64,000 bases of DNA. Source: Pseudomonas sp. FP2196 (GTDB lineage: Bacteria > Pseudomonadota > Gammaproteobacteria > Pseudomonadales > Pseudomonadaceae). A model generated the notes under the pieces. That model saw nothing but the letters and a program-made list of their open reading frames with translations. It searched no databases and had not been told where the DNA came from. The position numbers and the translations under genes are program-made. Shown piece after piece: positions 55,496 to 63,774 of this stretch (position 1 is the stretch's first letter; each line of letters starts with the position of its first letter). Location of the stretch: assembly GCF_030687715.1 (NCBI RefSeq), contig NZ_CP117445.1, forward strand, positions 3,089,501 through 3,153,500, written 5' to 3'.

Positions 55496-56890
55496 TCAAC
55501 GAACTCCGGCACCCGCCATCGCTGCCGGGGAAAACTCCGAAGTCTTGTAGCGATCGACTACGCCGTATTGCTCAGGCAGGCCGGTGTAGACGTTCTGGAT
55601 AAACCAGGCGCCGGAGGTCAGGTCGTAGAAGCCCGAAGACAGTTGCGCCTGGGCCGGCAGATCCGGCAGCACTGCCGGCAGCGACCACAGGGTCTTGGCC
55701 AGTTGGCCGTTGGCGTCCCAGCGATCGCCGAGCATGGCTTGCCAGGTGTCTTCGTCGAGGTAGTAGCGGCCCTTCGGCAATTGGTGACGCTTGCCCGGTG
55801 CCAGTTCGGCGTCCACCACCCAGACCCGGTGCAATTCCCAACGCACGTAATCAGGATTCATGTGATGGGCGAGAAACAGATCCTCGGGTTTACCGGCGGT
55901 CTGTACTTTGTTGGTGTTGTACGGGATGTACATTTCCTGCTTGCCTACCAGCTTCCAGTTGAAGCGATCCATGCGGCCCTGGAACACGCTCAGTTCATCG
56001 AACGACATCACCCCGGCGGTTGCCGGCGTTGGTGTATCGCAACAGGCATTCGGCAGCTTGCGCACGCGGCGTTGTCCGGTCAGGTAGACGTGCGCTTGGG
56101 ACAGATCACCGTTGATGTTGGTACGGCCCATGATTTGCTCGCCGGCGCGCAGTGGCGGGCCGATATTGAGCAGACGGAACAGCCAGTAATCCCCGGCAAA
56201 AGATTCCGGCGACCCGTCCTGGTAGTAATACGGCATCTCCTGAATGGCCTTGCCGTCGGTGGTCATCACTTGCTTGCCATCGGCGGTCATCAGGTAATGA
56301 CGAAAATGCATCGACACTGAGGTCCCACGCCAGTTGAGCAGGTGGTTCCACATGGCTTCGGCGCCGTTTTTCGGGATCGGGAACGGGATGCCCCCGTAGG
56401 CGCCTTCCGGCACAGGGCCGGCGCTGCTGTCGACCAGCTTGGCGCGCGTGGCGTTTTTCAGGGTGTTGTCATAGACCCACTGTGGCGCCGCAGCGCTGCG
56501 GCGTGTCGGGTACACGTCGACGCGATAGGTGTCGGGGAAACGCTTGAACATTTCCTTGGTGCCGTCGGTGAGTTTGCCGGCGTATTGCGCGAGGTTTTTC
56601 GAGGTGATGCTGAACAGCGGCTTGTCTGCTGCGAATGGATCGCTACGTTTGCCGCCCTCCTTGAACGCTGGATCGACCTTGGTGTAACCACCGTCCCAGG
56701 CTGGAATCGAACCATCGGCATTGCCTGCGCGCTCGGCGCCGAAAGGTGTCAGCGACTTGTTCAGTTTGGCCGCTTCGTCAGCCGTGGCCGCCGCCGCACC
56801 CTGACTCAATACCGCCAGGCTACCCAGCAGCGCGAAGCACAAGGCTTTGAGTGTGAACGCGGCTTTTTTATTGTTATGGGTCATGCGCAA
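55496..56890 (-). CDS. DUF1329-family periplasmic/outer-membrane-associated protein
   Basis: A 464-residue exported protein with a signal peptide (about 1-35). It has the DUF1329 pattern: LTPFGAERAGNADGSIPAWDGGYT near the start, GIPFPIPKNGAEAMWNHL in the middle, and a C-terminal ELHRVWVVDAELAPGKRHQLPKGRYYLDEDTWQAMLGDRW. The fold is related to LolA/LolB lipid-binding proteins. It is thought to carry hydrophobic cargo, but the biochemistry of the family is not established. It lies six bases after the DUF1302 gene. Confidence 0.9.
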   Translation of the reverse strand: MRMTHNNKKAAFTLKALCFALLGSLAVLSQGAAAATADEAAKLNKSLTPFGAERAGNADGSIPAWDGGYTKVDPAFKEGGKRSDPFAADKPLFSITSKNLAQYAGKLTDGTKEMFKRFPDTYRVDVYPTRRSAAAPQWVYDNTLKNATRAKLVDSSAGPVPEGAYGGIPFPIPKNGAEAMWNHLLNWRGTSVSMHFRHYLMTADGKQVMTTDGKAIQEMPYYYQDGSPESFAGDYWLFRLLNIGPPLRAGEQIMGRTNINGDLSQAHVYLTGQRRVRKLPNACCDTPTPATAGVMSFDELSVFQGRMDRFNWKLVGKQEMYIPYNTNKVQTAGKPEDLFLAHHMNPDYVRWELHRVWVVDAELAPGKRHQLPKGRYYLDEDTWQAMLGDRWDANGQLAKTLWSLPAVLPDLPAQAQLSSGFYDLTSGAWFIQNVYTGLPEQYGVVDRYKTSEFSPAAMAGAGVR

Positions 56891-56896
56891 GTCCTC

Positions 56897-58594
56897 TTAA
56901 AACGTGGTCTTGACGGAGAAAGCCAGGTAATCCCGGTCTTTCAGCGATTGCTGGAAATTGAATTGGCTGGTCGCGTTGAGGTTGGTGTTCTCAGGGCCGT
57001 AGTAATGCGTGTACGTCAGGCCGGCGGTCACGCGATCGAGGTAGGTCGCGGTGATGCCGATATTCATGTCGCCGCCGTTATCCGCGCCGAACGAGCTGAC
57101 CACTGCCGATTTGCCGAGCGGGAAATAGCTCAGGCCGACCGGGATGCTGATATCTACGCCGGGGAAGAACTGGCGATAGGTCGGGGTGTAAACCATCTTG
57201 AAGCCGAGGCCGTCATCGGTGGCGCCCGGGTCAAGTGCGGCACGGTTCTTCGTGACGTTCAGCAGACGGTTCCAGGCAACCTCACCGACGAACCCGGACT
57301 CCTTGGCAATGAAGTTCGGCCCGAACGAAGCGATCACGTTGAGGTTGATGTGCGCCGTGCGCCCGACGGCGTAGAGCGCATCATCGTCGTTGTCAGCCGT
57401 AACTCCCGGGAGCACGGTGACGCCGTTGGACACCAGCGGCATGTTCCAGCGCATCGAGGCTTCACCGGCGAAGCTGTAGGCATCGACCGTGGTGGAGAAA
57501 CTGGCGCCCAGCGCGCGGATGTCTTCGGGGTAAACCCAGTAGTAATCGCCGATCTGGCCGGTGCTGAAGTTCGGTGCCCCGGCGGAAGGTCGGAGGTACA
57601 GCTTGGGCGTCTTGTCGTGGTACTGAATCGCATACAGGCCGTACTCCACGGTCTCGGCGCTGTATTTGAGTTGCAGGCCACCCTGCCCCGAATCTCTGGC
57701 GTCTTTGTCTTTGCCGTGGAAAAACGCCGCCGGACTGCTGGCGTTGCCACCGAGGAACGCCGGAAACGGCGCGCCGACGATCAGGCGTTCATTGCCTTCA
57801 CCAATGGTGTCGCTGGTGGAGAAGTAACTGCCCGCGCCGGGCAAACGGGTTTCTTCCCATTCCAGTTGGTAGAACGCACCGAGGGAAACATCGTCGGTCA
57901 GTTGAAAGGTGCCCGACAGTTGATTGACCGGGCGGGTGATTTCCTTGAACTGGGTGTTAGGCACGGACTGCGCCTTGACCACGTCGACCGGTGCCATACC
58001 GCCGGCAATGCCGTTGGCCCCGAAGAACAGGCTTTCGCCCCAGATCAATCCGTGACGCCCGGCGCGCACGGAAGTGGCGCGTTCGGCGATCTCGCCGTTC
58101 CAGTAGACAAACGCGTCGAGCAACTCGCCATCGCCACCGTGCAGGTGCCGGGTGTCGTCGGTGAACTCGTCGTAGCCGACCGAGCGTGCGTTGGCCCGGG
58201 TCGCGTCATTGTTGTCGTTGTCGTGCTGGTATTCGGTGTCGTACCACGCCGCACCACTGAGCCGCGCGCCAACGCTTTTGAAGGACATGTCCAGTTCGGA
58301 GAGGATGTCCATACGGTTGGAGATCAAGCCTTTCTGAAAGGCACGATCACCGTCGTCCTGGTTCAGCGCGACTTGGCCACGGGTCAGTTTGTGGCTGGGA
58401 TTCTCGGTTCGCCACGCGGCGCTGTATTTCACCGTGTTGTCCCAGCGCAGGTTGAAATCAGGATTGCCGGTATCCACCTGAAAAGCCTGAGCGGCCTGGC
58501 TGCATAGCACCAATGCCGCCGCCAGACTCAGACCGCAGGGTGCAGGCAGGCGAACCGGGCGGCGCGCGAGCGCCGCAGTCGTTGAGCTAACCAT
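56897..58594 (-). CDS. DUF1302-family outer-membrane protein
   Basis: A 565-residue exported protein (signal peptide about 1-38, ending AQA), beginning FQVDTGNPDFNLRWDNTVKYSAAWRTE, which is typical of DUF1302. The sequence is beta-rich and ends LAFSVKTTF with a C-terminal Phe, as outer-membrane barrels do. Many DUF1302 genes sit beside catabolic operons for hydrophobic compounds, which suggests a substrate channel. It starts 57 bases after the flavin monooxygenase stop, so it may share the nod-box-like promoter at 59860. Confidence 0.88.
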   Translation of the reverse strand: MVSSTTAALARRPVRLPAPCGLSLAAALVLCSQAAQAFQVDTGNPDFNLRWDNTVKYSAAWRTENPSHKLTRGQVALNQDDGDRAFQKGLISNRMDILSELDMSFKSVGARLSGAAWYDTEYQHDNDNNDATRANARSVGYDEFTDDTRHLHGGDGELLDAFVYWNGEIAERATSVRAGRHGLIWGESLFFGANGIAGGMAPVDVVKAQSVPNTQFKEITRPVNQLSGTFQLTDDVSLGAFYQLEWEETRLPGAGSYFSTSDTIGEGNERLIVGAPFPAFLGGNASSPAAFFHGKDKDARDSGQGGLQLKYSAETVEYGLYAIQYHDKTPKLYLRPSAGAPNFSTGQIGDYYWVYPEDIRALGASFSTTVDAYSFAGEASMRWNMPLVSNGVTVLPGVTADNDDDALYAVGRTAHINLNVIASFGPNFIAKESGFVGEVAWNRLLNVTKNRAALDPGATDDGLGFKMVYTPTYRQFFPGVDISIPVGLSYFPLGKSAVVSSFGADNGGDMNIGITATYLDRVTAGLTYTHYYGPENTNLNATSQFNFQQSLKDRDYLAFSVKTTF

Positions 58595-58651
58595 CGCGTT
58601 AACCTCTTGTTTTTATAGTGGTAACTGCTGTGGGGGTGCTGCTATGTGAAA

Positions 58652-59776
58652 TCAGATTGGCTCGGCTGTGCGCGCAAGCATCTGCTTGACCAGGCCGATG
58701 CGGTCGAAGTCGCGGTCGTGCTGCATTTCTTTTTCGCCGGCCAGCACCGAGCTTTCGCTGATGAATTTGCAGCGCGTAAAACGTCGATCCATGAAGCGTT
58801 CGAGTTGCTGCTCGACGCTGCCGTCAGCCGTGAGTTCTTCACTGAGTACCACGGCATCTTCAATCGCCATGCCGGCGCCTTGGCCGAGGTGCGGCGTGGT
58901 GGCGTGGGCGGCGTCGCCGATCAACAGGACGCGACCGCGATGCCAGGGTTCATCGACGAAAATCACTTCCATCGGCTTGTAGACGACCTGGCTGCTGTCC
59001 GTGATTTGTTCGCGCAACTCGCCGATCAAACCGGTAAAGCCCTGCAGGCGCTGGCGCATCTGCTCGGCCAGGGTGGCGGGATCCATCCACGGATTGTTCG
59101 GTTCATGGGAGGTCAGGAACATGTACATCAGGTCACCGGCCAACGGCACCAACCCGGCATTGCCTTCGGCGCTCTGATAATTGGCAAGGTGATCGATCTG
59201 CGCGGCGCGTGGGAAGTTGTAGCGCCAGACCGACTGGCCGGTGAAGCGTGGTTGGTAAGTGTCGCCAAACAGCAACTCACGTACCCGCGAGAACAATCCA
59301 TCGGCGCCCACCACCAGGTCATAGGTACCGTTGCTGCCATCGGTGAAGACCACCTCGACGGCGTCGCCCAGGTCATTCAGCGATTCCACGCTGAGGCCGA
59401 GACGAACATTGGCGCCCAGTTCAATAGCCGTGGAACTGAGCACGTTGTGCAAGGCCAGCCGCGAGATGCCGACGTTCGCCGGATATTCCGGGCCCGCCAG
59501 GCGCTGACCGGGAATACGCGCCAGTTGCTGGCCGCCGGGGCCATAAATGGCGACATCTTCAAAGGCATACGCTGCGTCAAGATACCCGTCGAGCACGCCC
59601 AGCTTGGCCATTTCGCGCACCACATTGCTCTGCTGGATAATGCCGACGCCATACACCGTCCACTGCGACTTGAGTTCGATCAAGTCGACTGCAATGCCTT
59701 TGCGGCGCAGCGCGATGGCTGCACACAATCCACCAATACCACCGCCCACGATCAGAACTTTGTTCACTGCACTCAT
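58652..59776 (-). CDS. FAD-dependent aromatic monooxygenase
   Basis: A 374-residue class A flavoprotein hydroxylase. It has the FAD-binding start VLIVGGGIGGLCAAIAL at about 7-23, a DLVVGADGLFSRVR motif near 155 and GRVLLIGDAAHATTPHLGQGAGMAIEDA near 285-312. Family members hydroxylate phenolic rings with NAD(P)H and oxygen. The neighbours in reading order are dioxygenase, Rieske ferredoxin, then this gene. That order resembles the fdeC-fdeD-fdeE segment described for naringenin breakdown, where the monooxygenase hydroxylates the A ring. The nod-box-like element at 59860-59904 lies 83 bases upstream. Confidence 0.9.
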   Translation of the reverse strand: MSAVNKVLIVGGGIGGLCAAIALRRKGIAVDLIELKSQWTVYGVGIIQQSNVVREMAKLGVLDGYLDAAYAFEDVAIYGPGGQQLARIPGQRLAGPEYPANVGISRLALHNVLSSTAIELGANVRLGLSVESLNDLGDAVEVVFTDGSNGTYDLVVGADGLFSRVRELLFGDTYQPRFTGQSVWRYNFPRAAQIDHLANYQSAEGNAGLVPLAGDLMYMFLTSHEPNNPWMDPATLAEQMRQRLQGFTGLIGELREQITDSSQVVYKPMEVIFVDEPWHRGRVLLIGDAAHATTPHLGQGAGMAIEDAVVLSEELTADGSVEQQLERFMDRRFTRCKFISESSVLAGEKEMQHDRDFDRIGLVKQMLARTAEPI

Positions 59777-59859
59777 GGCAATCTCGCTTCTTATTCTTGT
59801 GATTCGATACAGCGCTCAGCGCTGCGTCGTTGGGTTCAGCTTCCGGGCAAACCAGGGAT

Positions 59860-59904
59860 TTGACTAATCGCGAGTAGGGATGCGATGTATCGCCAGGCGC
59901 GATA
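59860..59904 (-). promoter_or_regulatory. Nod-box-like operator A, facing the monooxygenase operon
   Basis: On the minus strand the element reads ATC-N9-GAT-N7-ATC-N9-GAT, with the distal dyad TATCGCGCCTGGCGATA (59888-59904) and a proximal CGATTAGTCAA. Both the half-site spacing and the gap are those of the rhizobial nod box. It overlaps the last codons of the Rieske gene and its proximal end points at the monooxygenase start 83 bases away. Two more copies (61355, 62423) have the same geometry. Confidence 0.75.
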
Positions 59905-60274
59905 CCTCGTTTTGTCCACGCACCTCTTCCGCGATGGGCGTTTTCAAGACCACGCAACCCTCCTGCACAATCCACTCGAGCGCCTCCAGCTTCTGGCCCA
60001 GACACGGGCCATAGACGCATTCGCCGGTAGCGGGAAGAAACTGCGCGCCGTGGGCATAACAGACAATCAGCTGGCCGTCGGCGGACAGAAAGCGGTCTTT
60101 GCGATACTCCAGGCGCACGTCCAGATGCGGGCAGCTATTGCGATAAACCCGCAGATGACCGTGGTGAATCAACGCAAAAACACTGTCTTTGCCACGTTGC
60201 AGCGGATCGAATCCACGTGCCTGCCCTTCCACCAGTTCGTCCAGCCGACACAGGTAAAACCCGTGATCAGCCAT
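59864..60274 (-). CDS. Rieske [2Fe-2S] ferredoxin-like protein
   Basis: A 136-residue Rieske protein with both cluster motifs: C48-P-H50 (SCPHLD) and C72-YA-H75 (VCYAHG). At this size it is an electron carrier, not an oxygenase alpha subunit. It starts three bases after the dioxygenase stop and so is its likely partner or supplies electrons to the pathway's monooxygenase. Its last codons overlap the nod-box-like operator A, so the C-terminal tail (RLAIHRIPTRD) may be shaped by the DNA site. Confidence 0.9.
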   Translation of the reverse strand: MADHGFYLCRLDELVEGQARGFDPLQRGKDSVFALIHHGHLRVYRNSCPHLDVRLEYRKDRFLSADGQLIVCYAHGAQFLPATGECVYGPCLGQKLEALEWIVQEGCVVLKTPIAEEVRGQNEVSRLAIHRIPTRD

Positions 60275-60277
60275 GGT

Positions 60278-61219
60278 TCAGCCGTGCTTCGGTGGTGGGC
60301 CGCCAGGCGCCCATTTTTCTTTCGAATTGAACAGGAACAGCTGCGAGTTATCCGCCGACAGCGGTGCGCGACGTGCTTCCCAGGCGTCGTCGTGCTTGTC
60401 CATGTCGGCGTCATATTCGATATGGCAACCCAGCGGGCTGTTGAAGTACCAGAACCAGTTGGAGCCAAAGAGATGGCGGCCCGGACCCCAGAAACTGGTC
60501 CAGCCCTTCTGCTCGAAGCGCGTGCCCGCCAACAGCACTTCGGTACCGCTGCCCATGTGGAACGTGAAGTGCTCGCAGCCTTTCATGTGCGGCGGTGTCT
60601 GGATCATGAACAGACAGTGATGGTCATCAGAGCCTGCCGGACGCATGAATGGCCCGGCGCCGATAAAGGTGTCAGTGGTTCTGAAACCCAGGCGTTCCGC
60701 GTAGAAGGCCTCGGCTTTTGCAGCATCCGGAACGAAATACACCACGTGCGACAAGGTGCGCGGCAATGCGCTCATCTCCGGGCTGATGCCGGGCTGGTTG
60801 AGCGGACGCTGCGGGGCATTGCCAGCCGCGTTGGTCAGGTCATCCGGGGCGCTGTAGGGCTTGCGCACGGTGACCTGGAAAGCAATCGCGAACCCCATGT
60901 CGTCGACGCTGTGCAGCACGCCATCGGCATCGCGGGTCACCGGCCGATCGCGGGCCAGTTCGTCTTCGATCGCATCAAGATCCGCTGCGCCGGCAACGCC
61001 GTAGACGGTTACACGGATCGACGGCGCCGGGCCGATGGCGGCCGGCAGGCTCGCGTCGTCCGCACGGCGAATGATGACGGCGGTGCCGTCCAGTGCTTCA
61101 AAACGGCCGCCATTGCTGTCCACGGCAACTGGCGCAAGGCCGTAGTCGCGCAGGCAATCGGTACAGGCTTGGATGTCATCGACGCCGAAGATCAGGGCAT
61201 CAAGGCCAATGATGTTCAT
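60278..61219 (-). CDS. VOC-family ring-cleavage (extradiol-type) dioxygenase
   Basis: A 313-residue two-domain VOC/glyoxalase-fold protein. The first module starts IIGLDALIFGVDDIQACTDCL. The second holds LSHVVYFVPDAAKAEAFYAERLGF, HHCLFMIQ and a C-terminal NSPLGCHIEYDADMD whose His and Glu fit the iron-binding triad of extradiol dioxygenases. I chose the ATG at 61219 (GGAG eight bases upstream) over a GTG three codons before it. It is the first gene of a two-gene unit with the Rieske protein and has nod-box-like operator B 135 bases upstream. Confidence 0.87.
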   Translation of the reverse strand: MNIIGLDALIFGVDDIQACTDCLRDYGLAPVAVDSNGGRFEALDGTAVIIRRADDASLPAAIGPAPSIRVTVYGVAGAADLDAIEDELARDRPVTRDADGVLHSVDDMGFAIAFQVTVRKPYSAPDDLTNAAGNAPQRPLNQPGISPEMSALPRTLSHVVYFVPDAAKAEAFYAERLGFRTTDTFIGAGPFMRPAGSDDHHCLFMIQTPPHMKGCEHFTFHMGSGTEVLLAGTRFEQKGWTSFWGPGRHLFGSNWFWYFNSPLGCHIEYDADMDKHDDAWEARRAPLSADNSQLFLFNSKEKWAPGGPPPKHG

Positions 61220-61354
61220 GGCTACCACTCCATTGAAATTATGATTTTGGAGACTCTTGCCAACGGCTGTTCAGGCGATCAGCCATGCTTGGAGTCCGGT
61301 GGTGGTGTCGGCAAGAGCGCCGACTGCGGCGAAGATTGACGTGCGATCTGGCAG

Positions 61355-61399
61355 TTGACTAATCGTGTGTCAGGATGCGACCTATCGACGAATGCGATA
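61355..61399 (-). promoter_or_regulatory. Nod-box-like operator B, between dioxygenase and LysR gene
   Basis: It shows ATC-N9-GAT-N7-ATC-N9-GAT again, here read on the plus strand at 61362-61364, 61374-61376, 61384-61386 and 61396-61398. The distal dyad is TATCGACGAATGCGATA (61383-61399). The proximal CGATTAGTCAA end (on the minus strand) faces the dioxygenase gene. It also lies 110 bases upstream of the divergent NodD-type LysR gene, a natural place for autoregulation. Confidence 0.8.
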
Positions 61400-61508
61400 C
61401 CTGAAAGCTCGCAGGAGTGGCTGGAGCAGACACGAAAAAGGAAGGTTGACGCCGCGATGTATTCGTCCGAATGTATCGCGAAAATAAATATAAAAACGGA
61501 CGTGACCC

Positions 61509-62471
61509 ATGCGTTTCAATCATCTGGATCTCAATCTGCTGGTGGCCCTCGATGTGTTGCTCGAAGAGCAGAACATCACCCGTGCCGCCGAGCGTCTGCA
61601 CATGACGCAATCAGCCACCAGTGGCGTACTGGGCCGCCTGCGTACCTATTTCGAAGACGAATTGCTCGTCCAGGTCGGCCGCAAGATGCAGCCCACACCC
61701 TATGCGCTGGAACTCAGCGAACCGGTGCGCGAAGTGCTGCTCACGATCCAATCCTCGATTACTGCCAAGCCAGTGTTTTCGCCGGCGGCCAGCAAGCGAC
61801 ATTTCCGGCTGGTGACGTCGGATTACCTGATCAGCGTTCTGTTTGCTCAGGTCATCCAGAAAATTCATCAGGAAGCCCCGAACATCACCTTCGAAATGCT
61901 CGGCCCCAGTGACAATTCCGGCGAATTACTGGTGCGCGGTGAAGTCGACCTGATGATCGTGCCCGAGCGCTACATCATCGAGGGCCACCCCTCCCAGCTG
62001 CTGTTTGAAGAAGATCACGTGTGTGTCGTATGGCAAGGCAACACGCAGGTCGGCGACAGCCTGACACTTGAGCAGTACATGGAAATGGGCCACGTGTCGG
62101 TCGGGTTCGGGCGTACCCGGCACATGAGCATTGAAGAGTGGTTCATGAACCAGTACGGCTTCAATCGCCGGCTGGAGGTCATCACCAGCGACTTCAACAC
62201 CCTGCCCCAGTTGATCGTCGGTACCCAGCGCATCGCCACCATGCACCAACGTCTGGCGCGCCTGTACGCCGATTATCTGCCGCTGCGCATCCTGCCGCCG
62301 CCGGTCAAAATCCCGGTCATGCGTGAGTTCATGCTCTGGCACCGCAGTGTTGATGGCGACGCCATGCACCGCTGGTTGCGCGAGCGCATCAGCGAATTCA
62401 TCCAGCATCTGGAACAGGATGCTATCGCGTGTCGCGATACCTCCCATCCCAAGTCACGATTGGCCAAATAG
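61509..62471 (+). CDS. NodD/NahR-type LysR transcriptional activator
   Basis: A 320-residue LysR regulator that reads like rhizobial NodD along most of its length. It has MRF..LDLNLLVALD.LLEE.N.TRAAERL, GRLRTYF.DEL, PTP.AL.L.EPVRE.LL.IQ.SI, and later LFEEDHVCVVW, YMEMGHV...FGRTRHMSIEEWFMNQYGFNRR. NodD proteins respond to flavonoids, and NahR and related members to other aromatics. It lies between two nod-box-like sites; the third overlaps its own 3' end. The likely targets are the dioxygenase-Rieske unit, the monooxygenase operon and the alpha/beta hydrolase. The inducer is inferred to be a phenolic compound. Confidence 0.9.
   Translation: MRFNHLDLNLLVALDVLLEEQNITRAAERLHMTQSATSGVLGRLRTYFEDELLVQVGRKMQPTPYALELSEPVREVLLTIQSSITAKPVFSPAASKRHFRLVTSDYLISVLFAQVIQKIHQEAPNITFEMLGPSDNSGELLVRGEVDLMIVPERYIIEGHPSQLLFEEDHVCVVWQGNTQVGDSLTLEQYMEMGHVSVGFGRTRHMSIEEWFMNQYGFNRRLEVITSDFNTLPQLIVGTQRIATMHQRLARLYADYLPLRILPPPVKIPVMREFMLWHRSVDGDAMHRWLRERISEFIQHLEQDAIACRDTSHPKSRLAK
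62423..62467 (+). promoter_or_regulatory. Nod-box-like operator C, facing the alpha/beta hydrolase
   Basis: The third copy is on the plus strand: ATC 62424-62426, GAT 62436-62438, ATC 62446-62448, GAT 62458-62460. The distal dyad is TATCGCGTGTCGCGATA (62423-62439) and the proximal end is CGATTGGCCAA. It lies wholly within the last codons of the LysR gene and ends 63 bases before the hydrolase start. Confidence 0.78.
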
Positions 62472-62530
62472 TCGGGTCGTCCTTAACGTGCCTTGCATTC
62501 GCCAAGGCAACCACAAGGACAATAAAAATC

Positions 62531-63688
62531 ATGTTCCGCTATTTCCCAACCAACTATGTGTGGAATCTTTCCGTCGACCTGGCCATCGAGATGGGCGCCC
62601 GCATGGGTGAAATCGAGGAGATGTGTGCCCCCCTGCAAGAAGCTGCCAAACAGCCTGATGCCGCCGGTACTCAAGCGTTTCGCGAAACCTGGGCGAAAAT
62701 GGCCGATAAGCTGTGCGGCTTGGCCGAGGAAGATGAAGGCAGCGGCCGGTTGCTATCCGCCGGCGAAAAATACAGTCGTGCCGCCACTTACTACCTGACG
62801 TGCGAACGCTTGCAGGCCCACGGCGCAGCGGGTCGTACTGAGCTGTATCAGCGTTTTTTGCAGACCTTCAAACGCGGTATTGAGTTATCGCGGGAGAACT
62901 GTGAACGGGTTGAAATCCCTTACGAAGGCAAACACATTTCCGGCCTGCTGGTGCGTGCCGAGGGTGTGAACGGCCCTGCGCCGCTGCTGGTTCAGGTCAA
63001 CGGCCTGGATTCGACCAAAGAAATGAAATACCGCGTGGGTCTGCCTGCCTGGCTGGCAAAGCGCGGTGTGTCATCGCTGATCATCGACCAGCCGGGCACC
63101 GGCGAAGCGCTGCGCCTGCACAACCTCATCGCCCGTTATGACAGCGAGCACTGGGCCAGTCGCGTGGTCGACTGGCTGGAAACCCGCAGCGATGTCGACG
63201 CCAAACGCATTGGCCTCGAAGGCGTTTCACTCGGCGGCTATTATTGCCCGCGCGCGGTGGCCTTCGAGCCGCGTTTTGCCTGCGGCGTTGTCTGGGGTGC
63301 TAACCACGACTGGCGCGATGTGCAAAAACGTCGCCTGGAAAAAGAAGGCAGTTTCCCGGTGCCGCATTACTGGTCGCACGTCTGCTGGGTGTGGGGCGCG
63401 AAAGACATCGATGACTTCATGGCCATCGCAGAAAACGTGCACCTGGACGGTGTGCTGGATCGCATCAAGGTGCCGTTCCTGGTCACCCACGGTGAAAAGG
63501 ATTCGCAGATCCCGTTGAAATGGGCGCAGCGCACCTACGAACAACTGGTCAACAGCCCGAAACGGGAACTGAAAATTTTCACTGAGCGTGAAGGCGGTGT
63601 GCAGCATTCCAGCTTCGATAACAGCATCAATGCCGGGCAGTTCATCGCCGACTGGATCGCCGAAACCCTGGGTGGCCACACCGCTTGA
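62531..63688 (+). CDS. Alpha/beta hydrolase with N-terminal helical cap (FrsA/dihydropseudooxynicotine-hydrolase-like)
   Basis: A 385-residue hydrolase. Residues 1-125 are helical (a cap domain) and the alpha/beta core follows. It has PLLVQVNGLDSTKEMKY, the nucleophile elbow GVSLGGYY near 237-244, VTHGEKDSQIP with the acid, and GGVQHSSFDN with the catalytic His. This architecture matches carbon-carbon bond hydrolases such as 2,6-dihydropseudooxynicotine hydrolase. The ATG at 62531 has AGGACA upstream. Nod-box-like operator C lies in front, so it should be co-induced with the dioxygenase and could split a diketone intermediate. A strong terminator follows. Confidence 0.87.
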   Translation: MFRYFPTNYVWNLSVDLAIEMGARMGEIEEMCAPLQEAAKQPDAAGTQAFRETWAKMADKLCGLAEEDEGSGRLLSAGEKYSRAATYYLTCERLQAHGAAGRTELYQRFLQTFKRGIELSRENCERVEIPYEGKHISGLLVRAEGVNGPAPLLVQVNGLDSTKEMKYRVGLPAWLAKRGVSSLIIDQPGTGEALRLHNLIARYDSEHWASRVVDWLETRSDVDAKRIGLEGVSLGGYYCPRAVAFEPRFACGVVWGANHDWRDVQKRRLEKEGSFPVPHYWSHVCWVWGAKDIDDFMAIAENVHLDGVLDRIKVPFLVTHGEKDSQIPLKWAQRTYEQLVNSPKRELKIFTEREGGVQHSSFDNSINAGQFIADWIAETLGGHTA

Positions 63689-63710
63689 TCCACTGAAAAA
63701 CCCCCAATAA

Positions 63711-63746
63711 AAAACGCCGGAGGATCTTTTGATTCTCCGGCGTTTT
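63711..63746 (+). terminator. Strong intrinsic terminator
   Basis: AAAACGCCGGAG and CTCCGGCGTTTT form a 12-bp stem around a 12-base loop, with the T-run at its end, 23 bases after the hydrolase stop. Confidence 0.85.
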
Positions 63747-63774
63747 GCGTTAAGGGATTCAACGCTGGCGCACC

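Noticed and set aside
56342..58507. A 721-codon plus-strand frame opposite the DUF1329 and DUF1302 genes
   Set aside because: It spans parts of two well-supported genes on the other strand and shows no domain.
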